A DNA stretch of 64,000 nucleotides, taken from Thermanaerothrix solaris. GTDB lineage: Bacteria > Chloroflexota > Anaerolineae > Anaerolineales > Anaerolineaceae. The translations under genes and the position numbers were made by a program. The notes under the pieces are model-generated. The model was not told the origin of the DNA and ran no database searches. It saw only the letters and a program-made list of their open reading frames with translations. The DNA lies in the NCBI RefSeq assembly GCF_032334255.1, contig NZ_JAUHMF010000001.1:806001-870000 (forward strand), given 5' to 3'. Positions 51,937 through 59,371 of this stretch are shown here, piece by piece (positions within the stretch are counted from its first letter, which is position 1; each line of letters starts with the position of its first letter).

Positions 51937-52011
51937 CCATGTCTCAAGGCACAAAATAGAATTAAAAATCGGGGATGGGTGTGGACGAATCCCCAGCGCG
52001 AGATTATTGTG

Positions 52012-52935
52012 ATGAAAAATACTCGTTTGAAATCAGATTTAATTTTGCTGCTGGTGGCTGTTATTTGGGGCAGCGGCTTTGTAGCGCAAAAAATTGCCGC
52101 CGCTGAAGTTGACAATTTCGTATTCAACGGCCTGAGGTTTACTATCGGGGGACTTTTATTAATTCTCGGCTTACGCTTGCACCTCCCTTCAAAAGCCCGG
52201 GAATGGAAATGGATTTTTCTGGGCGGCACGCTCCTCTTCGGCGGAAGCACGCTCCAGCAAATTGGAATTACCTCCACGACCGCCGCAAATGCAGGGTTTA
52301 TCACCGGTCTGTATGTTGTTATCATTCCCTTGCTGCTATTCCTCTTTGGACGCCAACGACCGGGTTGGTATGTCTGGCTGGCTGCCGGAATGGCTGTCTT
52401 GGGTACATTGCTGCTCAGCAGTGGTTCTCTCCAGGTTCGCCTGAACCCCGGTGATACCATTATCCTGGGCGGCGCTTTTATCTGGGCCCTCCATGTGATA
52501 ACAGTAGGCCAAGCCGCTCAACGCATGAATGCGTTTATTTTTGCTGCCGGTCAGGCACTGGTGTGCGGTTTGCTCAATCTCGCCATTGTAGGAAATCTTC
52601 TCCCCCAAAAACTTCACGCTATAAGCCCGGCAACCCTGACTGCCACTATCTACTCAGCGGTTTTCATTGTCGGTCTGGCGTTTACACTTCAGGTCATTGG
52701 TCAACGCCACGCCCCACCGGCAGACGCTGCCATCCTATTCAGCAGTGAAGCCGTGTTTGCCGCGCTTTTTGGCGCATTGTTATTGGGAGAAAAACTCCAG
52801 CCGACACAATGGTTAGGCGCCCTCTTGATTTTTGTGGCCATGTTACTTTCGCAGGGTCAGGTATTGTTGACAGCCTCTTCACCATCGCCTTCAACAGTCA
52901 GGGCTCAACCTGCAGAATCAGCCTTGGATGATTAA
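52012..52935 (+). CDS. EamA/DMT-family transporter
   Basis: A 307-residue membrane protein with ten hydrophobic segments in two EamA repeats, the drug/metabolite exporter layout. LLLVAVIWGSGFVAQKIAA opens repeat 1, TSTTAANAGFITGLYVVIIPLL ends it, and the second repeat ends PPADAAILFSSEAVFAALFGALLLGEKL with the usual Glu before the last helix. The substrate is unknown. ATG 52012 is preferred; an in-frame GTG at 51979 would add 11 residues. No strong binding site precedes either. Confidence 0.88.
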   Translation: MKNTRLKSDLILLLVAVIWGSGFVAQKIAAAEVDNFVFNGLRFTIGGLLLILGLRLHLPSKAREWKWIFLGGTLLFGGSTLQQIGITSTTAANAGFITGLYVVIIPLLLFLFGRQRPGWYVWLAAGMAVLGTLLLSSGSLQVRLNPGDTIILGGAFIWALHVITVGQAAQRMNAFIFAAGQALVCGLLNLAIVGNLLPQKLHAISPATLTATIYSAVFIVGLAFTLQVIGQRHAPPADAAILFSSEAVFAALFGALLLGEKLQPTQWLGALLIFVAMLLSQGQVLLTASSPSPSTVRAQPAESALDD

Positions 52936-52986
52936 TAGCCACAAACCATTCGTGGATAGCACTAGGGCCACGCAACCCGACTGGGA

Positions 52987-53010
52987 TTTCTGCGTAGATT
53001 AAAGCAGAAA
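52987..53010 (+). repeat. Inverted repeat before the ECF sigma gene
   Basis: TTTCTGC (52987-52993) and GCAGAAA (53004-53010) form a perfect 7-bp inverted repeat with a 10-base spacer, 27 bases before the sigma start codon. It may be an operator or a leader hairpin. Confidence 0.35.
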
Positions 53011-53036
53011 GCACAAGAGGTAAATGGAGCATCACG

Positions 53037-53624
53037 GTGGCTGAATTTGACCCGGGCATCTTAAAGGATGTTTCCCACGATATAGACGCCTTTAGCCAGG
53101 TCGTGGCCACCTACCAGACTCAGGTCTATAATCTGTGCTTTCGTATGTTAGGCGATGTTCAAGAGGCCGAAGATGCAGCGCAAGAGACGTTTTGGCGCGC
53201 TTTTCAAGCCCTTCACCGTTACGATCAATCTCGCCCGTTCTTGACCTGGCTGCTCTCAATAGCTGCCCACTACTGTATTGACCAACTGCGTAAGCGTCGA
53301 ACCCCGGTGGAAAATATCCAGGAATGGATGGACGAAGTACTCCCCAGCACCGAACCCAGTCCCGAGAGCCAATATGCCCGCCGCGAGGAGCATCAATACA
53401 TCCAACATCTTCTCATGCGCTTAGAACCCCACGAACGTGCCGTTTTGATCTTGCGATACTGGTATGAAATGAGCGAACTTGAAATGGCTGAAACGCTCTC
53501 CCTTTCCGTAAGCGCCGTAAAAAGTCGTTTGCATCGCGCCCGCCAAAAAATTGCACACATGTGGAAGGAACAACAACGCCATTTTGCCCAAAAGGAGACG
53601 ACCCATGAAGCACCCGCCTATTGA
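53037..53624 (+). CDS. ECF-type sigma-70 family RNA polymerase sigma factor
   Basis: A 195-residue two-domain sigma factor. Region 2 (about 22-88) has YNLCFRMLGDVQEAEDAAQETFWRAFQALHRYDQSRPFLTWLLSIAAHYCIDQLRKRR, in parts. Region 4 (about 125-178) has MRLEPHERAVLILRYWYEMSELEMAETLSLSVSAVKSRLHRARQKI, in parts. The start is GTG 53037, 7 bases after GGAG. It is followed by an overlapping zinc-finger protein gene, its likely anti-sigma factor, and by two exported-protein genes likely in the same operon. Confidence 0.93.
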   Translation: MAEFDPGILKDVSHDIDAFSQVVATYQTQVYNLCFRMLGDVQEAEDAAQETFWRAFQALHRYDQSRPFLTWLLSIAAHYCIDQLRKRRTPVENIQEWMDEVLPSTEPSPESQYARREEHQYIQHLLMRLEPHERAVLILRYWYEMSELEMAETLSLSVSAVKSRLHRARQKIAHMWKEQQRHFAQKETTHEAPAY

Positions 53625-54144
53625 ACCCTGGTATTGTGAAGTAGAAAAGGCAGAGATCCAGCCACAGAATTTGGAACGCCATTTAACCGCGTGCTCTCAT
53701 TGTCTCGAAACCTATCAGTCCTGGCAAGAGGTAGAACGGGCACTTCTTCGTCTGCCCTTGCATGCACCTACATCGGGTTTTGCCAATCGCTGGCAGTCTT
53801 ATGCTCGTGTCCGCTCCCAACAGACCCAGGAAGCATTCTGGAATTGGAGTGTGGGACTGGTCAGTGTGGCATTGTTGGTAATCGCTAGTATGGTCACTTT
53901 GCTGATCCTATTCTTTGATTCCTCCTTCGTTACCGAGATGATTTCAAATATTATCCGCATGCTCTCCCGTCTTCCCCTCACGTGGCTTCAACTGCGCTAT
54001 GCCTTCACCTTCTGGTTGCGTGAGATTCCACCTTATTGGATAGCCGCCTTTGGTTTATTCCTTTATGCGTGGACTATTCTCCCACTTGGTACCTGGTTAT
54101 ACGCTTTTATTAAATTCACCTCCCGAGGAGTTAAACCGTCATGA
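53605..54144 (+). CDS. Anti-sigma factor with ZAS zinc finger and two membrane helices
   Basis: A 179-residue membrane protein. The cytoplasmic N-terminus has HxxxCxxC (H26, C30, C33 in RHLTACSHC), the ZAS motif that clamps ECF sigma factors, with an extra C11. Two hydrophobic segments lie at about 82-107 and 146-172. ATG 53605 lies 8 bases after AAAGGAG and overlaps the sigma gene by 20 bases, so the two are made together. The signal that frees sigma is unknown. Confidence 0.85.
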   Translation: MKHPPIEPWYCEVEKAEIQPQNLERHLTACSHCLETYQSWQEVERALLRLPLHAPTSGFANRWQSYARVRSQQTQEAFWNWSVGLVSVALLVIASMVTLLILFFDSSFVTEMISNIIRMLSRLPLTWLQLRYAFTFWLREIPPYWIAAFGLFLYAWTILPLGTWLYAFIKFTSRGVKPS

Positions 54145-55205
54145 AAGCAAAAACCAGCGAAGTATGGCTTGCGTCGCTCATCAGCCTGATCCTGCTATTA
54201 GGAATATGGCAACCTGCTTTGGCGTTTCCGCCTTCATCTTCCATGCCCCAAACCTACAGCAGAGATCGCCTCGTTGTTGGAGAAACGTTCACGCTTCACA
54301 GTGGCGAAACATTAGAGGGCGATCTTGTCGTTATTGGCGGGTTAGCCGATATCCAAAGGGGAGCCACTGTCAACGGCGATGTTGACCTACTAGGGGGAAG
54401 CCTGAAACTGGCTGGTGAGGTCGTCGCCAGCATCAACGCCGTTGGAGCGACCATCGAACTTGAAGATGGGGCCATCATCCGCGGCGATATCCATGCCGTT
54501 GCCTCGTCTATTTCGGGGCTGGAAAAAGCCAACCTAATGGGCACACTGGATACCTTCACCCCTACCGGGAATTTCTGGCGTATGCCGGCCTTCCACTGGC
54601 AACCGTGGACTAACCTTCCTTCTGAGCCGTTCAATTTCCTCCAACGCACGTTCCTCGATCTCCTGCGCACACTGGCGGTTGCTATCTTAGCCCTATTAAT
54701 TGCCCTCCTCCTTCCTACCCCTTTAGACCGCATCAGCCAAACACTGGTACATGAGCCATTTCTGAGCGGTGGATTGGGATTGCTAACCCTTTTGGTTATG
54801 CCAGCAGTGATTGTCGTTTTATTCATTACTATCATCCTCATCCCTGTAGCGCTCGTCGGGATCGTCATCCTTGCCCTGGCACTACTTTTAGGATGGGTCG
54901 CGGTAGGGTATGAAATCGGCAACCGCCTGGCCGAACTCTTCAAAAGCATTTGGAGTCCGCCTCTGGCGGCCGGAATCGGCACACTGGTGCTAGGGTTTGT
55001 GTTGTATTTGTTAGGATTTGTCTTCTGCCTGGGTGGTTTACTTAGTTTCCTCATCGGTTGTTGGGGATTGGGCGCCGTACTACTGAGCCGTTTTGGCACC
55101 CAGGTCTTCCGCACTGCCCCGCCAACTTCTCTCTCTTCGAGCGCCCTTAAAGACATTCACCCTTCACCAACAACCCACGAAGAAGAAATCCCTCCTAAGG
55201 AGTAA
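54141..55205 (+). CDS. Exported bactofilin-like/beta-solenoid domain with C-terminal membrane helices
   Basis: A 354-residue protein. A signal peptide ends near residue 29 (QPALAF). A repeat-like beta region follows (about 53-135): GETLEGDLVVIGG, GATVNGDVDLLGG, GEVVASINAVGA and GAIIRGDIHAVA, a ladder like that of polymer-forming bactofilins but outside the membrane. Then come several hydrophobic segments (about 174-195, 211-263, 272-315). It overlaps the anti-sigma gene by 4 bases, so it is part of that operon and may sense or build envelope structure. Confidence 0.75.
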   Translation: MKAKTSEVWLASLISLILLLGIWQPALAFPPSSSMPQTYSRDRLVVGETFTLHSGETLEGDLVVIGGLADIQRGATVNGDVDLLGGSLKLAGEVVASINAVGATIELEDGAIIRGDIHAVASSISGLEKANLMGTLDTFTPTGNFWRMPAFHWQPWTNLPSEPFNFLQRTFLDLLRTLAVAILALLIALLLPTPLDRISQTLVHEPFLSGGLGLLTLLVMPAVIVVLFITIILIPVALVGIVILALALLLGWVAVGYEIGNRLAELFKSIWSPPLAAGIGTLVLGFVLYLLGFVFCLGGLLSFLIGCWGLGAVLLSRFGTQVFRTAPPTSLSSSALKDIHPSPTTHEEEIPPKE

Positions 55206-55208
55206 GCC

Positions 55209-56096
55209 ATGAGACACACTGCATGGATGTTTACCCGCTCACTTGTACTCTTAACAGGCCTGTTACTCATCACCTCATTAGCCTGTTCCATTACGGTAGA
55301 TTTGCCCAATCTACGTGTGCCCACCATGCAAGTCACCACGCCCAAGGTCATAACCATTGATGAGCCCCTACCCGCAGGAACAACTCAGCCCATTCGCCTT
55401 CGTCTAGAAATGGGTATGGGCGAGTTGAGACTTCAAGCCGGTGCTGAAGGTTTGATTGAGGGCAGTATTCGCTACAACCTCCCCGAGTGGGAACCCCAAA
55501 TCCTGCGCGGTGAAAATGCCCTCACCCTGACCCAACGTCAAACCGAGGGTCAACTCGCCTTTCCCAAAGACACCATCAACGAATGGGATCTGAAATTAGG
55601 GAACTATCCCCTCGATTTGAGCATCAATGCCGGTGCCTATAAGGGAGAACTTGATTTGAGCGGTGTTCCTCTGACACGATTACAAATCTCAGATGGCGCC
55701 AGTGAAGCGCGGGTCATCTTCAATACCCCAAACCCTTTGCCGATGGAACAATTGCGCTACCGCACCGGCGCGTCCAAGGTCGAATTGGTGGGTTTAGGCA
55801 ATACCAAAGCCGCCGAAATTGTCTTCGAGGGAGGAACCGGCGCATATACACTTGATTTCTCAGGAGATTTAAGCCAGGACACCAAGGTGCAAATCAAATC
55901 CGGCGTCTCGCAGGTTGTGCTGATTATCCCCGAAGAAACCCCGGCCCGGGTTGAAATTACCGGTGGGTTAAACAACATCACGCCACAAGGTACCTGGAGC
56001 ATCCGTGATGGAGTATATGAAAAAAGCGGGAGTGGAGCGCGGCTTCTGATTGAGATTCAAATGGGAGTCGGCTCGCTTGAATTAAAAGTTAAGTAG
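55209..56096 (+). CDS. Exported toast-rack (DUF4097/DUF2154-like) protein
   Basis: A 295-residue exported protein. The N-terminus is a signal peptide with ITSLACS near residues 21-27; C26 could be lipidated, though the lipobox is imperfect. The rest is beta-rich, with repeats of the type LEMGMGELRLQAG, INAGAYKGELDLSG, FEGGTGAYTLDFSG and IQMGVGSLELKV, the short glycine-turn strands of toast-rack or adhesin-like solenoids. It follows the membrane solenoid gene by 3 bases and ends the sigma operon. Its end overlaps the opposing nadD by 8 bases. Confidence 0.75.
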   Translation: MRHTAWMFTRSLVLLTGLLLITSLACSITVDLPNLRVPTMQVTTPKVITIDEPLPAGTTQPIRLRLEMGMGELRLQAGAEGLIEGSIRYNLPEWEPQILRGENALTLTQRQTEGQLAFPKDTINEWDLKLGNYPLDLSINAGAYKGELDLSGVPLTRLQISDGASEARVIFNTPNPLPMEQLRYRTGASKVELVGLGNTKAAEIVFEGGTGAYTLDFSGDLSQDTKVQIKSGVSQVVLIIPEETPARVEITGGLNNITPQGTWSIRDGVYEKSGSGARLLIEIQMGVGSLELKVK

Positions 56097-56694
56097 TACG
56101 GTACAGCCGATATTTTTCCACCAGCGCATAAACTTGCGGCGGGAGGTAATAGCGATAAGCCTTACCGCCCGCTACGCGTTGGCGGATCTGGGAGGACGAA
56201 ATCTCCAACAAGGGGGCATCTACAAACATTACCTTGCGCTCCAGACCCGGTAAAACGGCTTCAAGGTAAGAAAGATCCACCGCATCGCCAGGTCGCCGCA
56301 TGACCCCTAAGCCATCACAAGCCTTGAGAAACTCCAAGGGTTGACGCCAGGTCGGTAAATCGCGTAGCGAATCTCCACCAATCAGATAAATCAGCCTATC
56401 CTCAGGATAAAGGTCGTGTAAAATGCGAAGGGTATCCACGGCATAATGCGGTCCGGGGCGGTCAATCTCAACTCGCGAAAGTTCAAACGATGGGTCATCT
56501 TGAATTGCCGCCATAACCATTTCCAGCCGGATGGCAAGGGGTGTTATAGGTTGTCCGCGCTTATGTGGCGGATCGGGTGTTAGTACCCACAACACCCGAT
56601 CTAAATGCAATTGATCGGCCGCCTCAGAGGCGAGAATGAGATGTCCCACATGAGGAGGATCAAACGTGCCCCCGAAAATTCCTAGCCGGCTCAT
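56089..56694 (-). CDS. nadD: Nicotinate-nucleotide adenylyltransferase
   Basis: A 201-residue nucleotidyltransferase that makes deamido-NAD from nicotinate mononucleotide and ATP. MSRLGIFGGTFDPPHVGHLILA is the N-terminal GxFDPxHxGH motif, WVLTPDPPHK and RVEIDRPGPHYAVDTL follow, and ISSSQIRQRVAGG is the C-terminal ISSTxIR motif. ATG 56694 overlaps the obg stop by 4 bases; an in-frame ATG at 56703 lies inside obg. It consumes the product of the nicotinate phosphoribosyltransferase. Confidence 0.95.
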   Translation of the reverse strand: MSRLGIFGGTFDPPHVGHLILASEAADQLHLDRVLWVLTPDPPHKRGQPITPLAIRLEMVMAAIQDDPSFELSRVEIDRPGPHYAVDTLRILHDLYPEDRLIYLIGGDSLRDLPTWRQPLEFLKACDGLGVMRRPGDAVDLSYLEAVLPGLERKVMFVDAPLLEISSSQIRQRVAGGKAYRYYLPPQVYALVEKYRLYRTT

Positions 56695-57956
56695 TCTTGC
56701 CACTCAAGTTCAAAATGATCGCCAATGAAGACAGTATCCCCGTTTTGAACCCCGGCCTGCCGTAGCGCCTCATCCACGCCTAAGGCCTCCATGAGTTTCT
56801 GGAAACGGCGCACCGATTCCTCATATTCCCAATAGGTCATGGCCGCGGCGCGCTCTACGGCTTCGCCGGTCACCTTGAAACTCCCATCCGGTAAACGGAT
56901 GACCTGGAAAGCACGTGGATCGGCGGCAGGGCGATACACCGGGAGCTCTTCCTTCACCGGTACTGTCGGAGCTTGTTTCACCAGTTCAGCACACTGCCAT
57001 AAAATGGGTTGTAAGCCAATTTTACGTAAAGCCGAAATCGCCGTGGCCTCGACACCGTGTTCTTTGAGCGCGCGTTGAATTTGCGGCCACCGCTCCTGAA
57101 CCTCGGGGAGATCAATCTTGTTCAAAGCCACAATCATGGGTTTGCGCGTCAATTCGGGGTCAAACAGCGCCAATTCACTATTAATTTGGGCATAATCCGC
57201 CACCGGATCGGGCGAAAGTCCATCCAGCAAGTGAATCAGCACTTTGGTGCGTTGGATATGGCGTAGAAAGGCATCCCCCAACCCTACCCCCCGATGTGCC
57301 CCTTCGACCAACCCCGGAATATCCGCCAGAACCAGCGATGTGTTGGCATCGAGATCAGCCACCCCAAGGTTGGGTTCGAGCGTGGTAAAGGGGTAATCCG
57401 CAATTTTGGGTTTGGCGTTGGTTACTGCGGCGAGAAAACTGGATTTTCCGGCATTAGGCACACCCACAATCCCTACATCGGCGATTAATTTTAGTTCCAG
57501 GCGCAGGTTGCGTTCTTGTCCAGGTTCCCCTTTTTCCGCAATTCGCGGGGCCTGATTGCGAGGAGTGGCAAAACGCGCGTTACCACGGCCCCCACGCCCT
57601 CCGCGACATACCACTAAACGTTGTCCAGGCGCGGTTAAATCCCCCAGCAACTCCCCGGTGTCATCATCATAAACGACCGTCCCTGGCGGAACCGGGATGA
57701 TCAAGTCATCTCCGGAACGCCCGGTCATATTATTGGGGCCTCCGCGTTCACCATCCGGCGCGATAAAACGACGTTGGTAGCGAAACTTGACCAGGGTATT
57801 TAAGAAAGGTGAAACCTCAAGGATGACATCCCCCCCTCGCCCACCATCACCCCCATCCGGGCCGCCGCGGGCCACGTACTTCTCACGATGGAAGTGCACA
57901 ATGCCATCCCCACCTTTGCCGGAACGAACGTAAATCCTGGCCTCGTCAATAAACAT
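56691..57956 (-). CDS. obg: Obg-family GTPase
   Basis: A 421-residue ribosome-associated GTPase. The glycine-rich Obg domain (1-158) opens MFIDEARIYVRSGKGGDGIVHFHREKYVARGGPDGGDGG, in parts. The G domain has GVPNAGKSSFL, DIPGLVEGAH, NKIDL and SAL motifs. A C-terminal OCT domain (about 340-420) follows. It acts in 50S assembly and stress control. No strong binding site precedes ATG, and a perfect 13-bp hairpin ends 19 bases before it. The obg-nadD order is widely conserved. Confidence 0.96.
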   Translation of the reverse strand: MFIDEARIYVRSGKGGDGIVHFHREKYVARGGPDGGDGGRGGDVILEVSPFLNTLVKFRYQRRFIAPDGERGGPNNMTGRSGDDLIIPVPPGTVVYDDDTGELLGDLTAPGQRLVVCRGGRGGRGNARFATPRNQAPRIAEKGEPGQERNLRLELKLIADVGIVGVPNAGKSSFLAAVTNAKPKIADYPFTTLEPNLGVADLDANTSLVLADIPGLVEGAHRGVGLGDAFLRHIQRTKVLIHLLDGLSPDPVADYAQINSELALFDPELTRKPMIVALNKIDLPEVQERWPQIQRALKEHGVEATAISALRKIGLQPILWQCAELVKQAPTVPVKEELPVYRPAADPRAFQVIRLPDGSFKVTGEAVERAAAMTYWEYEESVRRFQKLMEALGVDEALRQAGVQNGDTVFIGDHFELEWQE

Positions 57957-57974
57957 ACCCTACCATCCCAAATG

Positions 57975-58006
57975 AGGGGTGAGAAAGGCAATTCTTTCTC
58001 ACCCCT
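57975..58006 (-). terminator. 13-bp perfect hairpin between the COG2403 gene and obg
   Basis: AGGGGTGAGAAAG (57975-57987) pairs perfectly with CTTTCTCACCCCT (57994-58006), loop of six. It ends 8 bases before the COG2403 stop on the minus strand and lies 19 bases upstream of obg ATG. The T run is poor, so it may be a terminator, an attenuator of obg, or a stabilising hairpin. Confidence 0.6.
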
Positions 58007-58013
58007 GACGAAC

Positions 58014-59330
58014 TTATTTACCCAGTTTTGCCTTCAGAATGTCTTCAAGGGTTGGCTGTCCGATTTCTTGAAGTTCATAGCGTACCCGCTGAACCGGCTT
58101 GTTGATTTTTATCACCCGGGTAATGTCTATAGGCGTTGCAGAGATCACCAGGTCCACTTCAGCGCGGTTAATGGTCTCTTCCAATTCCTGCATTTGAACT
58201 TCGCCGTAGCCCATAGCCGGAAGGATGGGGCCCGTTTGCGTATATTTGCGGTAGGTCTCGGCAATGGAACCAACCGCATAGGGACGCGGATCTACTATCT
58301 CAGCCGCCCCAAAGCGGCGCGCTGCTACCCACCCTGCGCCATAAGCCATCTCACCATGGGTCAGGGTTGGCCCATCCTCAATGACCAAAACGCGCTTGCC
58401 CCGAATGGCTTGCGGATCATCCACAAAAATGGGGGAAGCGGCTTCAATAATAATGGCTTGCGGGTTTAAGGCTTGCAGGCTTTCGCGAACCTGCATCACA
58501 GCCTCAGGATTAGCTGTGTCCACCTTGTTGATCACAAACACATCGGCCCGCCGCACATTGGTTTCACCAGGATGGTAACGGTATTCATGCCCGGGGCGGT
58601 GGGGATCGGCCACCACGATGCGCAGATCTTCCTGATAAAACGAGAAGTCATTATTACCGCCATCCCACAAAATCACGTCCACTTCGGCTTCAGCCTGGTG
58701 CAGGATTTTTTCATAATCCACACCAGCGTAGACGATGACCCCATTGTCCAGGTGGGGCTCATACTCTTCGCGTTCCTCAATCGTGCATTCGTAGCGATCC
58801 AAATCCTCATAACTGGCAAAACGCTGAGCCTCTTGGCGCACCAGATCCCCATAAGGCATAGGGTGACGAATGGCCGCTACTCGGAAACCCATGCTGCGCA
58901 GGATTTTTGCCACCCGGCGGCTGGTTTGGCTCTTCCCGGAGCCGGTTCGAACTGCACACACTGCCACCACCGGCTTGGTGGATTTCAATTGGGTGCTTCT
59001 AGGGCCCATTAAGCGGAAATCCGCACCGGCAGCCATAACCAAAGAGGCCTTATGCATCACATATTCGTGAGACACATCGCTGTAAGCAAATACGACCTGA
59101 TCTACCGTCAGGGTCTTGATCAGGTGCTCCAAATCGCTTTCGGGGTAAATTGGGATACCCTCAGGATACAAAGGACCGGCTAACTGGGGTGGGTAACGCC
59201 GCCCCTCGATGTTGGGTATCTGGGTTGCCGTAAACGCCACCACTTGATAGTCCGGGTTATTGCGGAAGAAAACATTGAAGTTGTGAAAATCGCGACCTGC
59301 GGCACCCATGATGATCGTTCGAATGGCCAT
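58014..59330 (-). CDS. COG2403 P-loop protein (cyclic 2,3-diphosphoglycerate synthetase-like)
   Basis: A 438-residue P-loop protein of the group annotated as predicted GTPase or cyclic 2,3-diphosphoglycerate synthetase-like. The N-terminal Rossmann-type part opens IIMGAAGRDFHNFNVFFRNNPDYQVVAFTATQIPNIEGRRYPP, in parts. The P-loop is VRTGSGKSQTSRRV (about 127-140), WDGGNNDFSFY is family-specific, and FVINKVDTAN is a G4-like motif. GGAGG lies upstream of ATG. The substrate is unknown in bacteria; a thermoadaptation role by analogy with archaeal cDPG is speculative. Confidence 0.82.
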   Translation of the reverse strand: MAIRTIIMGAAGRDFHNFNVFFRNNPDYQVVAFTATQIPNIEGRRYPPQLAGPLYPEGIPIYPESDLEHLIKTLTVDQVVFAYSDVSHEYVMHKASLVMAAGADFRLMGPRSTQLKSTKPVVAVCAVRTGSGKSQTSRRVAKILRSMGFRVAAIRHPMPYGDLVRQEAQRFASYEDLDRYECTIEEREEYEPHLDNGVIVYAGVDYEKILHQAEAEVDVILWDGGNNDFSFYQEDLRIVVADPHRPGHEYRYHPGETNVRRADVFVINKVDTANPEAVMQVRESLQALNPQAIIIEAASPIFVDDPQAIRGKRVLVIEDGPTLTHGEMAYGAGWVAARRFGAAEIVDPRPYAVGSIAETYRKYTQTGPILPAMGYGEVQMQELEETINRAEVDLVISATPIDITRVIKINKPVQRVRYELQEIGQPTLEDILKAKLGK

Positions 59331-59371
59331 AGGTTATTACATCCTCCTGGGTGTTGGAATTGGAAACCGGA

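Noticed and set aside
54296..55156. A 286-codon minus-strand frame opposite the bactofilin-like gene
   Set aside because: It is Ser/Arg/Pro-rich low-complexity sequence with no motif; the plus-strand gene has a signal peptide, repeats and helices and is coupled to its neighbours.
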